Below are positions 28,093 through 36,427 of a DNA stretch of 45,841 nucleotides, one piece after another. Source of the DNA: an uncultured Akkermansia sp. (GTDB lineage Bacteria > Verrucomicrobiota > Verrucomicrobiia > Verrucomicrobiales > Akkermansiaceae). The stretch spans positions 1 to 45,841 of the forward strand of contig CANRNS010000006.1 of the NCBI GenBank assembly GCA_947632055.1, in the 5' to 3' direction. Each line of letters starts with the position of its first letter. Position 1 is the stretch's first letter. Both the position numbers and the translations under genes were made by a program. The notes beneath the pieces were generated by a model that saw only the letters and a list, made by a program, of their open reading frames with translations, was not told the DNA's origin and made no database searches.

Positions 28093-29514
28093 ATGAGCCA
28101 GGAACGCACCAGCTCCACACCGACGCAGCAGGATTCCTCCCGGGAACCAGTTGCCATGCCCCAAGCTCCCACCTTGGAAAAGAGTCTCATTTGTATGATG
28201 GCTCTCGACCCGACCAATATCATCTCCCACTGCATTTCCGATGGCATCAACGAGGAATTTTTCTACATTCCCGCTCACCGCATCCTCTGGACGATTTTCC
28301 GCGACCGCTACGAACGCAACCTCCCTATCGATATCATCTCAGTAGCGCAAACACTCGCGGATGAAGGCAAGCTGGAAGCCATCGGTGGCAACGCCGGTCT
28401 GGCGGACATCTTCAGCGTAGCTTCCTCCACGGCCCTGTACGAGGCGCATTTTGCCACCATCAAAGAGAAATACCTGCGTCGCTGCATGATTATGGCCGGC
28501 AATAAAATGCATGAACTGGCCATCTCGGCGGACACGGAAATTGACCAACTGCTCGACTCGGCGGAACAAGAGGTCATGGACATCCGTAAATCCTCGCTCA
28601 CTTCTACCCAATGGAGCCTCAAAAAGGACATCCAAACGGCGATGAGTAACATGGAAAAGATGATGGACCGCCGTGGCGATGTGCTCGGTCTTACCACCGG
28701 CTATCCCGTGCTCGACCGTATGATCAACGGTCTGAAACCCGGCGAACTTTTCGTGATCGCGGCTCGTCCGTCCATGGGTAAAACCTCTCTTTTGCTCAAT
28801 ATCATGGAACATTTGGCACTCGAAGAAAAGAAGCCCGTGCTCATCTTTTCCTGCGAAATGCCCAGCGTGCAACTCGTGGAACGCCTTCTTTACGCACGCA
28901 GTGGAGTGAGCCGCAGCGACCTCGTAAAAGGCAACCTCACCCAGGCTCATATTAAGCGCATCAACAAGGCAATCAATGAATACCAAAACAGCGGCCTCAT
29001 CATCGATGACACCGCGGCCATCTCCATCTCTGAGCTGCGTGCTAAAGCTCGTCGTGTTGTCAAGGAACACCCGGAAACGGCAGCCATCGGCGTAGATTAC
29101 CTCCAACTCATGCGTTCCCACACCAAGCAAGCTCAAAATAGCCGCGAACGCGAAATTGCTGAAATTTCCGCCGGTCTCAAAGGTCTTGCCAAGGAGCTTT
29201 CCATTCCCATTATTGTGCTCGCCCAGCTCAACCGCGGTCCTGAAAACCGCACTGGCAAAACAAAAGGACTACCTATGATGAGCGACCTGCGCGAATCGGG
29301 CGCCATCGAGCAAGATGCCGATATGATCGGTCTGCTTTACCGCGCCGCTTACTATGCCGGGGATGATGAGGAACGGGAACAAGTCGGCGCAGATGCTAAC
29401 CTCGCCCTCGCGAAAAACCGCAATGGCCCCACCGGCGATATACCGCTCACCTTTGCGGCAGAGCTGATGCGCTTTTCTCCGCGCGTTGCCCAAGAGCAGG
29501 AGGATGATCAATGA
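28093..29514 (+). CDS. dnaB: Replicative DNA helicase
   Basis: DnaB unwinds DNA at the replication fork as a hexamer. The 473-residue protein has the N-terminal helical domain (about residues 25-130) and the RecA-like C-terminal domain with Walker A ARPSMGKTS (224-232), Walker B IGVDYLQLM (332-340), the LAQLNRGPENR sensor region and the RESGAIEQDADMIGLLYR motif H4. A 25-residue Ser/Thr/Gln-rich N-terminal extension precedes the conserved part. There is no intein. The ATG (context CTCC-ATG) has no SD. bioA overlaps its stop by 4 bp. Confidence 0.95.
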   Translation: MSQERTSSTPTQQDSSREPVAMPQAPTLEKSLICMMALDPTNIISHCISDGINEEFFYIPAHRILWTIFRDRYERNLPIDIISVAQTLADEGKLEAIGGNAGLADIFSVASSTALYEAHFATIKEKYLRRCMIMAGNKMHELAISADTEIDQLLDSAEQEVMDIRKSSLTSTQWSLKKDIQTAMSNMEKMMDRRGDVLGLTTGYPVLDRMINGLKPGELFVIAARPSMGKTSLLLNIMEHLALEEKKPVLIFSCEMPSVQLVERLLYARSGVSRSDLVKGNLTQAHIKRINKAINEYQNSGLIIDDTAAISISELRAKARRVVKEHPETAAIGVDYLQLMRSHTKQAQNSREREIAEISAGLKGLAKELSIPIIVLAQLNRGPENRTGKTKGLPMMSDLRESGAIEQDADMIGLLYRAAYYAGDDEEREQVGADANLALAKNRNGPTGDIPLTFAAELMRFSPRVAQEQEDDQ

Positions 29515-30890
29515 CGAGACTGCTCTACGCACCGTCTTTACAAGGTTCACCTATGACAACTCAATCACTGCAGGATTTCACCCAATGCGCCATTGCGCGG
29601 GATCTCGCTCACTGCTGGCATCCTTTCACGCCTCAAGCCCTCTGGGGGCGCGAGGCCGAGGTACTCATGCTGCAGTCCGGCAAGGGCGTGTGGCTCACGG
29701 ATTCGCTCGGCCGCCGCTACATCGACGGCAACAGTTCCATTTGGGTGAACATCCACGGTCATGGCCACCCTCATATTGTGCAGGCAATCCAAAGACAAGC
29801 CGCTACTATCTGCCACTCCAGCTTCCTCGGCTTCGGGCATGCCTTGGCTTCCGAACTGGCCGAAAAACTCACACGCCTCTTTCCCTCCGGCAAACTCACG
29901 CGCGTTTTCTTCTCGGATGACGGCTCAACCGCCATCGAAACTGCGCTCAAAATGGCCTTCCAAAGTTGCTCCCAAACTCCCGGGCGTGAGCAACGCCGCC
30001 ACTTCATCGCCTTCTCCAACTGTTACCATGGCGATACCATGGGCGCAGCTTCTCTTGGCGGGGTGAGCACTTTTTTCTCCCGCTTCCGGGGCTTTGGAAT
30101 GCAGGTCACTCATGTGCGAGAAATGGATGAATTGCGAGCCCTGCCGACCGATTTTACAGATACCGTGGCAGGTATTGTCATTGAGCCCATCATCCAAGGC
30201 GTGAACCGTATGACTCCCTGGCGTCCCGGCTTACTGCGCGAACTGCGGGAGTATTGCACGCAACGCGGCATCTTCCTTATCTGCGATGAGGTGATGACTG
30301 GCTTTGGTCGCACGGGCAAAATGTTTGCCTGCATGCACGAGGATGTCATCCCGGATTTCCTCTGCTGCGCCAAAGGACTTACTTCCGGCTACACCCCCAT
30401 GGCCGCATGTCTCACCACTGAGGAGGTGTACAACTCCTTCCTCGGCGCCTACAGCGAAAACAAGTCTTTCTACTACGGTCACAGCTTCACGGCACATCCC
30501 CTTGGATGCGCCGCTGCGTTAGCGAGCTTGGAAGTATTCGAGCAAGAGCACGTACTGGAAAATCTACCGCTGAAAATCGCACTCCTCCACCAACTTGCCA
30601 CAGAACTGCGCACAAATAATCCTTACGTCTGCGCCACGCGCACTTGCGGCCTCATCGCCGGCATCGATATTGCCCACCAGGACGGCACTCCCTTCCATCA
30701 GGATGAACGCGTCGGCGAACAAGCTTGCTTTGCCATGCGCAGGCACGGTTTGCTCACGCGTCCAGTCACGCACGATACCATTGTGGCTATGCCCCCGTTA
30801 TGCATCAACGAAGAAGAACTTCATTTGCTCTTCCGAGCCATGGATGCCGGTATTCGCGAGGGTCTGGATAAACTTGAAAAGCGTCCCTAA
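29511..30890 (+). CDS. bioA: Adenosylmethionine-8-amino-7-oxononanoate aminotransferase
   Basis: BioA converts KAPA to DAPA in biotin synthesis, using S-adenosylmethionine as amino donor and PLP as cofactor. The 459-residue protein shows CWHPFTPQALWG, the HGHGHPHIV region, CDEVMTGFGRTG, and the PLP lysine in CCAKGLTSGYTPM, all typical of BioA among class III aminotransferases. ATG 29511 overlaps the dnaB stop (ATGA), suggesting coupling; ATG 29553 is a possible later start, removing 14 unconserved residues. No other bio gene is nearby. The 3' end overlaps the convergent ferritin-like gene by 4 bp. Confidence 0.9.
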   Translation: MTRLLYAPSLQGSPMTTQSLQDFTQCAIARDLAHCWHPFTPQALWGREAEVLMLQSGKGVWLTDSLGRRYIDGNSSIWVNIHGHGHPHIVQAIQRQAATICHSSFLGFGHALASELAEKLTRLFPSGKLTRVFFSDDGSTAIETALKMAFQSCSQTPGREQRRHFIAFSNCYHGDTMGAASLGGVSTFFSRFRGFGMQVTHVREMDELRALPTDFTDTVAGIVIEPIIQGVNRMTPWRPGLLRELREYCTQRGIFLICDEVMTGFGRTGKMFACMHEDVIPDFLCCAKGLTSGYTPMAACLTTEEVYNSFLGAYSENKSFYYGHSFTAHPLGCAAALASLEVFEQEHVLENLPLKIALLHQLATELRTNNPYVCATRTCGLIAGIDIAHQDGTPFHQDERVGEQACFAMRRHGLLTRPVTHDTIVAMPPLCINEEELHLLFRAMDAGIREGLDKLEKRP

Positions 30891-31216
30891 TCACACTCCG
30901 GCGCTTCCTCATCATCTACGAGAGGTGCCAGGTAGTCTCGCGCTTCTTCGCGCCCCTCGGCATAATCCGCTTCATCCTCCGGCGCTATCAAAGCGAGCAG
31001 GTGACGAAACTCACCGGCGTGCTCTTTTTCCTCTTTGATAATATCTTGCAACACTTTGCGCGCTACCTCATGATCGGTGGATTCGGCAAGCTGCTCGTAA
31101 AGCTGTATGGCTTCAAACTCTGCGGCTATCATAAATCGGATGGCTCGCACCAGCTCACTATGCGTCAACTTGCGCACGGACGCCATCCCGCTGAAACTAT
31201 GGGCAAACTCTGGCAT
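30887..31216 (-). CDS. Small ferritin-like (rubrerythrin-type) di-iron protein
   Basis: The 109-residue protein has two long helices. Helix 1, AIRFMIAAEFEAIQLYEQLAE, carries the metal-ligand Glu33; helix 2, VLQDIIKEEKEHAGEFRHLL, carries the E63-x2-H66 motif. The N-terminus MPEFAHSFSGMASVRKLTHSEL matches a family of short ferritin-like proteins that dimerise to complete the di-iron centre; some relatives are encapsulin cargo or are fused to encapsulin. The C-terminal tail is strongly acidic (DDEEAPECD). It would bind or oxidise iron or detoxify peroxide; this is family inference. No encapsulin gene is visible nearby. ATG 31216, preceded by AGAGGG, is preferred over the much longer open frame. 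Confidence 0.82.
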   Translation of the reverse strand: MPEFAHSFSGMASVRKLTHSELVRAIRFMIAAEFEAIQLYEQLAESTDHEVARKVLQDIIKEEKEHAGEFRHLLALIAPEDEADYAEGREEARDYLAPLVDDEEAPECD

Positions 31217-31274
31217 ACACCCTCTATGACTCCCACCCTCCCCTCCACGCGCAATAACAGATAACTTTTTGCAC

Positions 31275-31303
31275 TTTACATGTTTTTGTCCCCCTTTTAG
31301 AAT
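31275..31303 (+). promoter_or_regulatory. Predicted promoter of the ATP-grasp-like gene
   Basis: TTTACA (31275-31280), a 17-bp spacer and TAGAAT (31298-31303) match five of six bases in each hexamer. The -10 box overlaps the ATG at 31302, and the predicted start (about 31310) lies directly before GTG 31311. Confidence 0.5.
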
Positions 31304-32609
31304 GGGCGGCGTGGTGCAACTCAAGGATATTTTGGCAGCCCTGCCCTGCTCCGGTCTCTTTCCGCGTACAAACGGGCCTGTACCGTGGCGTGTTTCTCCG
31401 CAACCCTTCCCACTCAGTCGCAAGGTATTACGCCGTCTTCAATCCCTCGGCCACATTCTGGCTCAATTTCAGGATGCATCTCAACGTATCTACCATCGCA
31501 GCGCAGAGGGAACTCTGCATCCCTGGTTGGCGCCTCTGTTGGACGCAGGAAAGCCGGACTGGCTGGTCCAGGTGCAGCGCAGCTCGGCCCTTCGAACCGC
31601 CGCGCCCTGCATCATCCGACCGGATTTGCTGCTCGGCGAAAACGGCACACTCTCGCTGGTAGAAATCGACAGTGTACCGGGAGGGCCAGGTATCACTCAC
31701 TGGCTCGCACAAGTGTACTCCGCCGCAGGGTTTCCCGTGCTCGGCGGGGCAAATGGCATAGCCCAGGGCATGTGGCGATGCTTCCCCGAAGGCGCCACCA
31801 TCGCCGTATCCGATGAATCCGCTGACTACCGCCCGGAAATGAACTGGCTAGCCCGGCAGCTCGGTCCCGCCTTCCCGACTTGCCGAGCGGAAGATCTCTC
31901 TGCCGCCTCTTCCTTCCACTCTCCCATCTACCGCTTCTGGGAACTCTTCGACAGCGATCACATTCCCGCCGCGCGCGAACTCTGCCACGCTGCCGCTGAG
32001 GGGCGCTGCTCAATCTCCCCACCTCCTATCGCCCACTTGGAAGAAAAGTTGTGGCTGGCTCTGCTGCATATGCCGGGTTTATTGCCCACCTGGCAGAGTG
32101 AGCTGCGCAGCGCCCACTTGCAAACGCTCCTGTCGCTTGTCCCGCACTCTTGGGTGCCGAACCCCGCCCCTCTCCCCGCGCAAGCTTCTCTTCCTTACTT
32201 GAATCTGAACTCCTGGCAACAAGTGGCCGCCCTCGGCCGCCAAGCCCGCCGCCTCGTGCTCAAACTTTCCGGCTTCTCTCCCCTCGCTTGGGGCAGTCGT
32301 AGTGTGATCATCGGACATGATGTCTCCTGCGAACAGTGGCAGCATGCCGTCTCCACAGCTCTTTCCGACTTCCCCTCTCACCCATGGATCATGCAGGATT
32401 TCTTTGATACAGCCGTCATCAATCATCCCTATTATGACGCTCATGGAGATATCATGCCAATGCGCGGGAGAGTGCGTTTATGCCCCTATTATGTCCGAGC
32501 GGCCGGACGTACCGAATTGGCAGGCTGCCTGGCAACCATTGTGCCCGAGGATAAGAAAAAAGTGCACGGCATGGCGGATGCCATTCTTGTGCCTTGCATC
32601 GCAGAGTGA
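31302..32609 (+). CDS. ATP-grasp-like protein of unknown function
   Basis: The 435-residue soluble protein contains CIIRPDLLLGENGTLSLVEIDSVPGGPGITHWLAQ, which resembles the ligand-binding part of circularly permuted ATP-grasp or glutathionylspermidine-synthase-like enzymes, and a C-terminal part near RRLVLKLSGFSPLAWGSRSV and HPWIMQDFFDTAVINHPYYD that could supply the ATP-binding Lys and metal ligands. Such enzymes join a carboxylate to an amine using ATP; the substrates here are unknown. The start is uncertain: a good -10 box overlaps ATG 31302, so GTG 31311 may be the real, leaderless start. It is divergent from the ferritin-like gene and followed 19 bp later by the sigma factor gene. Confidence 0.55.
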   Translation: MGGVVQLKDILAALPCSGLFPRTNGPVPWRVSPQPFPLSRKVLRRLQSLGHILAQFQDASQRIYHRSAEGTLHPWLAPLLDAGKPDWLVQVQRSSALRTAAPCIIRPDLLLGENGTLSLVEIDSVPGGPGITHWLAQVYSAAGFPVLGGANGIAQGMWRCFPEGATIAVSDESADYRPEMNWLARQLGPAFPTCRAEDLSAASSFHSPIYRFWELFDSDHIPAARELCHAAAEGRCSISPPPIAHLEEKLWLALLHMPGLLPTWQSELRSAHLQTLLSLVPHSWVPNPAPLPAQASLPYLNLNSWQQVAALGRQARRLVLKLSGFSPLAWGSRSVIIGHDVSCEQWQHAVSTALSDFPSHPWIMQDFFDTAVINHPYYDAHGDIMPMRGRVRLCPYYVRAAGRTELAGCLATIVPEDKKKVHGMADAILVPCIAE

Positions 32610-32622
32610 CTTATGCTATGCT
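32594..32622 (+). promoter_or_regulatory. Predicted sigma factor gene promoter
   Basis: TTGCAT (32594-32599), 17 bp and TATGCT (32617-32622) predict transcription to start on the A of the ATG at 32629. A second, overlapping TATGCT at 32612 is an alternative. Confidence 0.45.
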
Positions 32623-32628
32623 GTGAGC

Positions 32629-33321
32629 ATGGACTCGGATGCTCCACAGGGCGATGAACCACCGACTGGCGATTTGGAGAAGTTTGCCGAGCATACGCGC
32701 CGCAGTCTCATCTTAAAACTCTCCGATTGGCAGGATCGCAAAAGCTGGGATGAGTTCTACCGCACCTACTGGCGCCCCATCTATTCCGTAGCAATCCAGT
32801 CCGGCCTGCGCGAACACGAGGCTTGGGATGTCGTGCAAGAGGTCGTTATTACAATTGCCAAACAATCCCGCAAACAAGCCTACGACCCCAAACGAGGCTC
32901 GTTCAAAGCTTGGCTGTGGAAAATTACCAGTTGGCGCATCAGCGACCAGTTCCGCGCGCGAGCCAAGGACACTTCATCTGCCTCCGACATCAACGGCTCT
33001 TCCTCTCCCTTGGACTTTGTGCCTGATATGGATTCCCCCTCTTTTGAGGATATATGGGATAAAGAATGGCAGGATAATGTCATGAAAGCGGCTTTGGACC
33101 GCGTGAAAATGAAGATATCTCCTCGCCAATTCCAAATTTTTGACTACAATGTCATTCGCGGTATGAAACCAACCGAGGTGCACAGAAAACTGGGCGTTTC
33201 ACTCGCTCAGGTCTACCTCGCCAAACATCGAGTGAGCGCTCTGCTCAAAAAGGAAGCCGCCTACATTCGCTCTCAAGGAGATCAGCCAGGACAAGCGCAT
33301 TTGCGAGAAGAAAAGCAATAG
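32629..33321 (+). CDS. RNA polymerase sigma factor, ECF-like
   Basis: The 230-residue protein has sigma region 2 at about residues 35-105 (WDEFYRTYWRPIYSVAIQSGLREHEAWDVVQEVVITIAKQ, then FKAWLWKITSWRISDQFRAR) and region 4 at about 160-215 (ISPRQFQIFDYNVIRGMKPTEVHRKLGVSLAQVYLAKHRV, a helix-turn-helix). This is the two-domain layout of extracytoplasmic function sigma factors. There is no adjacent membrane anti-sigma gene; a Ser/Asp-rich linker joins the two domains. The ATG at 32629 is preferred because the upstream part of the open frame overlaps the preceding gene in another frame. The secreted ankyrin gene follows after about 245 bp and may be a target, which is speculative. Confidence 0.85.
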   Translation: MDSDAPQGDEPPTGDLEKFAEHTRRSLILKLSDWQDRKSWDEFYRTYWRPIYSVAIQSGLREHEAWDVVQEVVITIAKQSRKQAYDPKRGSFKAWLWKITSWRISDQFRARAKDTSSASDINGSSSPLDFVPDMDSPSFEDIWDKEWQDNVMKAALDRVKMKISPRQFQIFDYNVIRGMKPTEVHRKLGVSLAQVYLAKHRVSALLKKEAAYIRSQGDQPGQAHLREEKQ

Positions 33322-33481
33322 AGAAAAATGCTCTTGCGGACTGATATCATCGTTGATACACATCAACAATCATGACAACATGCGACTTTCATGGTCATGC
33401 CTCTGAAGTCCCCTCCTGCCTACATTCATGATCCAAAAACTACGCAACACGCACATTTTTTTCAATTCCTTGTTATTTTCC

Positions 33482-33510
33482 TTGCTTTGTTTGGCAAAGC
33501 ATGGTAGATT
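33482..33510 (+). promoter_or_regulatory. Predicted promoter with inverted repeat before the ankyrin gene
   Basis: TTGCTT (33482-33487), 17 bp ending TGG, and TAGATT (33505-33510) form an extended -10 promoter with a start near 33517. The perfect inverted repeat TGCTTTG-TTTGG-CAAAGCA (33483-33501) overlies the -35 box and spacer and could be an operator. A second small inverted repeat, GTTGAT-ACAC-ATCAAC (33352-33367), lies just after the sigma factor gene. Confidence 0.45.
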
Positions 33511-33566
33511 GGCACCACTTCCCATACAAAACATCACCATGAATTCCATCGCTACCCCCCCCGCAT

Positions 33567-36197
33567 TTGTTATTAACTTGCTTTAAGCGGTTTATCGTAT
33601 GTTTGCTCTCCATGATGCTGATGAGTCCAGGCATGGCGAGCGGTCAGGAAAAGGAAGCGGCGGCTGTCCCGCAGCAGGGAGTGGAACTCCTCTTCCCGGC
33701 GGGCACGGAGAAGCAGGCGAAGAACGCCAAGCTCAACAAGGAGGAGAAGCGCGCGGCGTCCCTGCTCCAAAAACTCAAGGCGATTGAAAAGGGCGGCAAT
33801 GTGAACGCCGTGGACAAGTTAGGCCAAACCGCCCTCATGCACGCCGCCGCGCAGGACAACCGCCTCGCCGTCGGCTGGCTTGTAGCAAAAGGAGCGGATG
33901 CCGCTATCAAAAGCAAGAAAGGAAAGACGGCGGGCAGCGTGGCTCACGGGGACATGGTCGATTTTCTGACAGCACTCGAGAAGGAAAAGCAGCCGCTGAG
34001 CCGACAGGAAGCGCGCGACATGTACACATATCGGGGCATTACTCCGGGCGAAATTGGGGACGAGCTTTCTTCGGGAGCGGATGGGGTTTTTGAGCTGCGT
34101 GGGGTAAAAGCAAAGGATCTCAACAAGCTGAAAAATGAGGAATGGAAGGTGGGGCGGCGTATGAGGGACCCCATGAAATCGGCTCTGCTTTACCGCATTG
34201 GCGCGCGTAAGTTCTCTTTCCCGGAGCATCCCTCCGAAGAGGACGCGGGACAGCTGCAACTCCTCCGCGCGCTCGGGGTGAAGACGGACAAGGTCGATTC
34301 CGTGCTGCAAATAAAGATTGCGCTTCAATTGAAGCAAAAAGAGACCGTGCTTGCGCTCCTGAAACAGGATCCGACTCTGCTCCAAAATCCGGAGATATTC
34401 TCCTTCATCTCCGATGCAAAAATGCTGCAAGCTCTGCTGAACGCCGGACTGGACGCCAAGAACGAAAAGCTCATGGAGGAAGTCATCAACAAGGGAGACG
34501 GGGCCATGCTGCGAACGCTTCTCAAGGCGGGAGCAACGCTCCAAGATCCAGACAAAATTCTGGAAGAGGCGACGAAGCAGGCAAGCGCAAGTTTTATCCT
34601 CGCTCTCATTGACGCCGGAGTCAAGGCCGATGTGAACACATTGCCTGTGGAAATGATTGCAGAGGCGTCTCTTTGGGATACTCAACTTTTGGCGCATAAA
34701 AACTCTGCAACGCTTCTTCACAAGGCAGCAAACGAGGTTAATCTTAGAGATGTGCAACTGCTCCTTGCCCACGGAGCCAACCCCAACACACCGGGTAAAA
34801 AGGCAAAGGATGATCAAGAAGAACCCTACGGCATGACTCCGCTGATGGCAGCCGCCAACTCTGCAATGTCGACGAAAAACGCTGTAAACCGTACCGAGAT
34901 TGTGAAACGGCTGCTGGACGCCGGAGCCGATGTGCACGCCAAAGATTCTGCGGGGAATGGCGTCATTTACTATGCCGCTTGCGGCGGACATAGAGCACAT
35001 GTAATGGATAAAGGATTCTACCGCGCTAGTGAGAAAAGCGAGGCGGACATCTTGAGCATGGTCAAGCTGCTGCTCAAAGCGGGGGCGGACGTGCCCAAGG
35101 ACATCCTCGTTCAGGAGGAGCTGAGGCCGGAGATATCCCCCGCCGGACGGGAGAAGCTGGCCCTCATGCTGCTTGACGCCGGCACCGACCCGCTGGCAAA
35201 AAGTAAACAGAACTGGCCGCCCACCGGATGGACCACCCTCATGATCAACGGCATTTACGGTCCTAAGATTGCCAAGCGACTCCTGGATGCCGGAGTGGAC
35301 CCGACCGTGAAATGCGGGGAGAACGATGAAGAGAAATCAGCCATGAGCTTCGCTATGAAGGAAGGTGCGGTGGAGGTCGTCAAGCTGCTCAAGGAAAAGG
35401 GAATCGCCCCCGGTGAACTGGAAATCGTGGATCCGGAGAAAATCGAGCCGCTGCTCAAGCTCGGCGCACGCATCCCAAAAGACATGACCAACCGTCTCCT
35501 CTATGATATGACAGGCAGTCACGGTGAAAAATCCGCCAGACTCTACGAGGATTACGTTGACATCATCCAAATCCTCAAGAAGCACGGCTACAAACCGGAG
35601 CTGATGGCGTGGATAAAACAACACCACGATGACGAGCAGGGAATCGTGAATGAAAACGCATTTCGCGCATTTTTCAAAACGGTCTCGAATCCGAATGAAG
35701 TCGACGAAAACGGCAACTCTCTCCTCGCCAACCTTGCTTCTTCTGCAAGATTTAGATGGATGGTTAATGAGGTGTTACCCGCCTTTATTGAAGCAGGAGG
35801 TGACGTGAACAAGCCGATCGACCAAGACGGTCAAACCCCGCTTTTCTACGCAGAGGATGTGGAAACGATTGCCCAGCTCTTTCATGCCGGCGCCGGTGCG
35901 CGCGTGCGCGATGCCAAGGGAAGGACGCCTCTCTTTCCTTGCCACGTTAGCCGAGACGCTGACGCAGTGCGTCTTCTCATTCAACGAGGCGTCCGCATCA
36001 ACGCACAGGACAACGAGGGCAACACCGCCCTCATGATGGCCGTGACAAGGCGTATTGAAGGCGTTCAAGCCCTTCTGGATGCCGGGGCGGATCCGAACAT
36101 CAAGAATAAAGCGGGCAAAACTGCCTTGCAAATCGCCAAGGAGGAGAAAGAGGACGACATCATCAAACTCCTCCAAGAGCACGGCGCGAAGGAGTGA
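33567..36197 (+). CDS. Secreted ankyrin-repeat protein, start in doubt
   Basis: The 876-residue product has an N-terminal hydrophobic segment (RFIVCLLSMMLMSPGMASG) that reads as a signal peptide, then many ankyrin repeats: one at about residues 68-115, degenerate helical repeats at 230-370, and clear LLDAGAD/LLKAGAD-type repeats at 380-620 and 780-876. Ankyrin arrays bind proteins; the partner is unknown. The open frame starts at a rare TTG (33567). A well-placed ATG at 33539, in the ACC-ATG context common here, is in another frame and stops after 15 codons; it would join this frame if the C8 tract at 33555-33562 had one C fewer. This suggests a phase-variable switch, a frameshift, or a sequencing error. 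Confidence 0.8.
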   Translation: MLLTCFKRFIVCLLSMMLMSPGMASGQEKEAAAVPQQGVELLFPAGTEKQAKNAKLNKEEKRAASLLQKLKAIEKGGNVNAVDKLGQTALMHAAAQDNRLAVGWLVAKGADAAIKSKKGKTAGSVAHGDMVDFLTALEKEKQPLSRQEARDMYTYRGITPGEIGDELSSGADGVFELRGVKAKDLNKLKNEEWKVGRRMRDPMKSALLYRIGARKFSFPEHPSEEDAGQLQLLRALGVKTDKVDSVLQIKIALQLKQKETVLALLKQDPTLLQNPEIFSFISDAKMLQALLNAGLDAKNEKLMEEVINKGDGAMLRTLLKAGATLQDPDKILEEATKQASASFILALIDAGVKADVNTLPVEMIAEASLWDTQLLAHKNSATLLHKAANEVNLRDVQLLLAHGANPNTPGKKAKDDQEEPYGMTPLMAAANSAMSTKNAVNRTEIVKRLLDAGADVHAKDSAGNGVIYYAACGGHRAHVMDKGFYRASEKSEADILSMVKLLLKAGADVPKDILVQEELRPEISPAGREKLALMLLDAGTDPLAKSKQNWPPTGWTTLMINGIYGPKIAKRLLDAGVDPTVKCGENDEEKSAMSFAMKEGAVEVVKLLKEKGIAPGELEIVDPEKIEPLLKLGARIPKDMTNRLLYDMTGSHGEKSARLYEDYVDIIQILKKHGYKPELMAWIKQHHDDEQGIVNENAFRAFFKTVSNPNEVDENGNSLLANLASSARFRWMVNEVLPAFIEAGGDVNKPIDQDGQTPLFYAEDVETIAQLFHAGAGARVRDAKGRTPLFPCHVSRDADAVRLLIQRGVRINAQDNEGNTALMMAVTRRIEGVQALLDAGADPNIKNKAGKTALQIAKEEKEDDIIKLLQEHGAKE

Positions 36198-36200
36198 GGA

Positions 36201-36240
36201 TGAGGCAGCCTTTCGCTTTCACGTAGCGCCTCAGCGTTTT
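36201..36240 (+). terminator. Possible terminator after the ankyrin gene
   Basis: TGAGGC (36201-36206) and GCCTCA (36228-36233) can pair, with further pairing inside, followed by GCGTTTT. The loop is long and the T-run is only four, so the call is weak. Confidence 0.3.
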
Positions 36241-36340
36241 CATGCCGCTCAACAGTCGAGTGACCATCCGCGGAAAGCAACGCCTTCTTGCGTATTTGCG
36301 CATTTTCCGTTCGGCGCGTCCCTTTGGTGACTTTATTGTT

Positions 36341-36362
36341 GAGGCAATGCGGAGGCAATGCG
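36341..36362. repeat. Tandem 11-bp duplication in the typA upstream region
   Basis: GAGGCAATGCG occurs twice in direct tandem (36341-36351 and 36352-36362), about 65 bp before the typA start. It could be a replication slip or a doubled binding site. Confidence 0.7.
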
Positions 36363-36398
36363 CGTCACGAAAAAACGCTTCCAAACGTGTCATTCCTC

Positions 36399-36427
36399 TT
36401 TTCAGACGGCGCGTGCGGGTGTAGAAT
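36399..36427 (+). promoter_or_regulatory. Possible typA promoter
   Basis: TTTTCA (36399-36404), 17 bp and TAGAAT (36422-36427) would start transcription near 36434. This is past the first ATG (36426) and 4 nt before a second in-frame ATG (36438). Confidence 0.35.
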
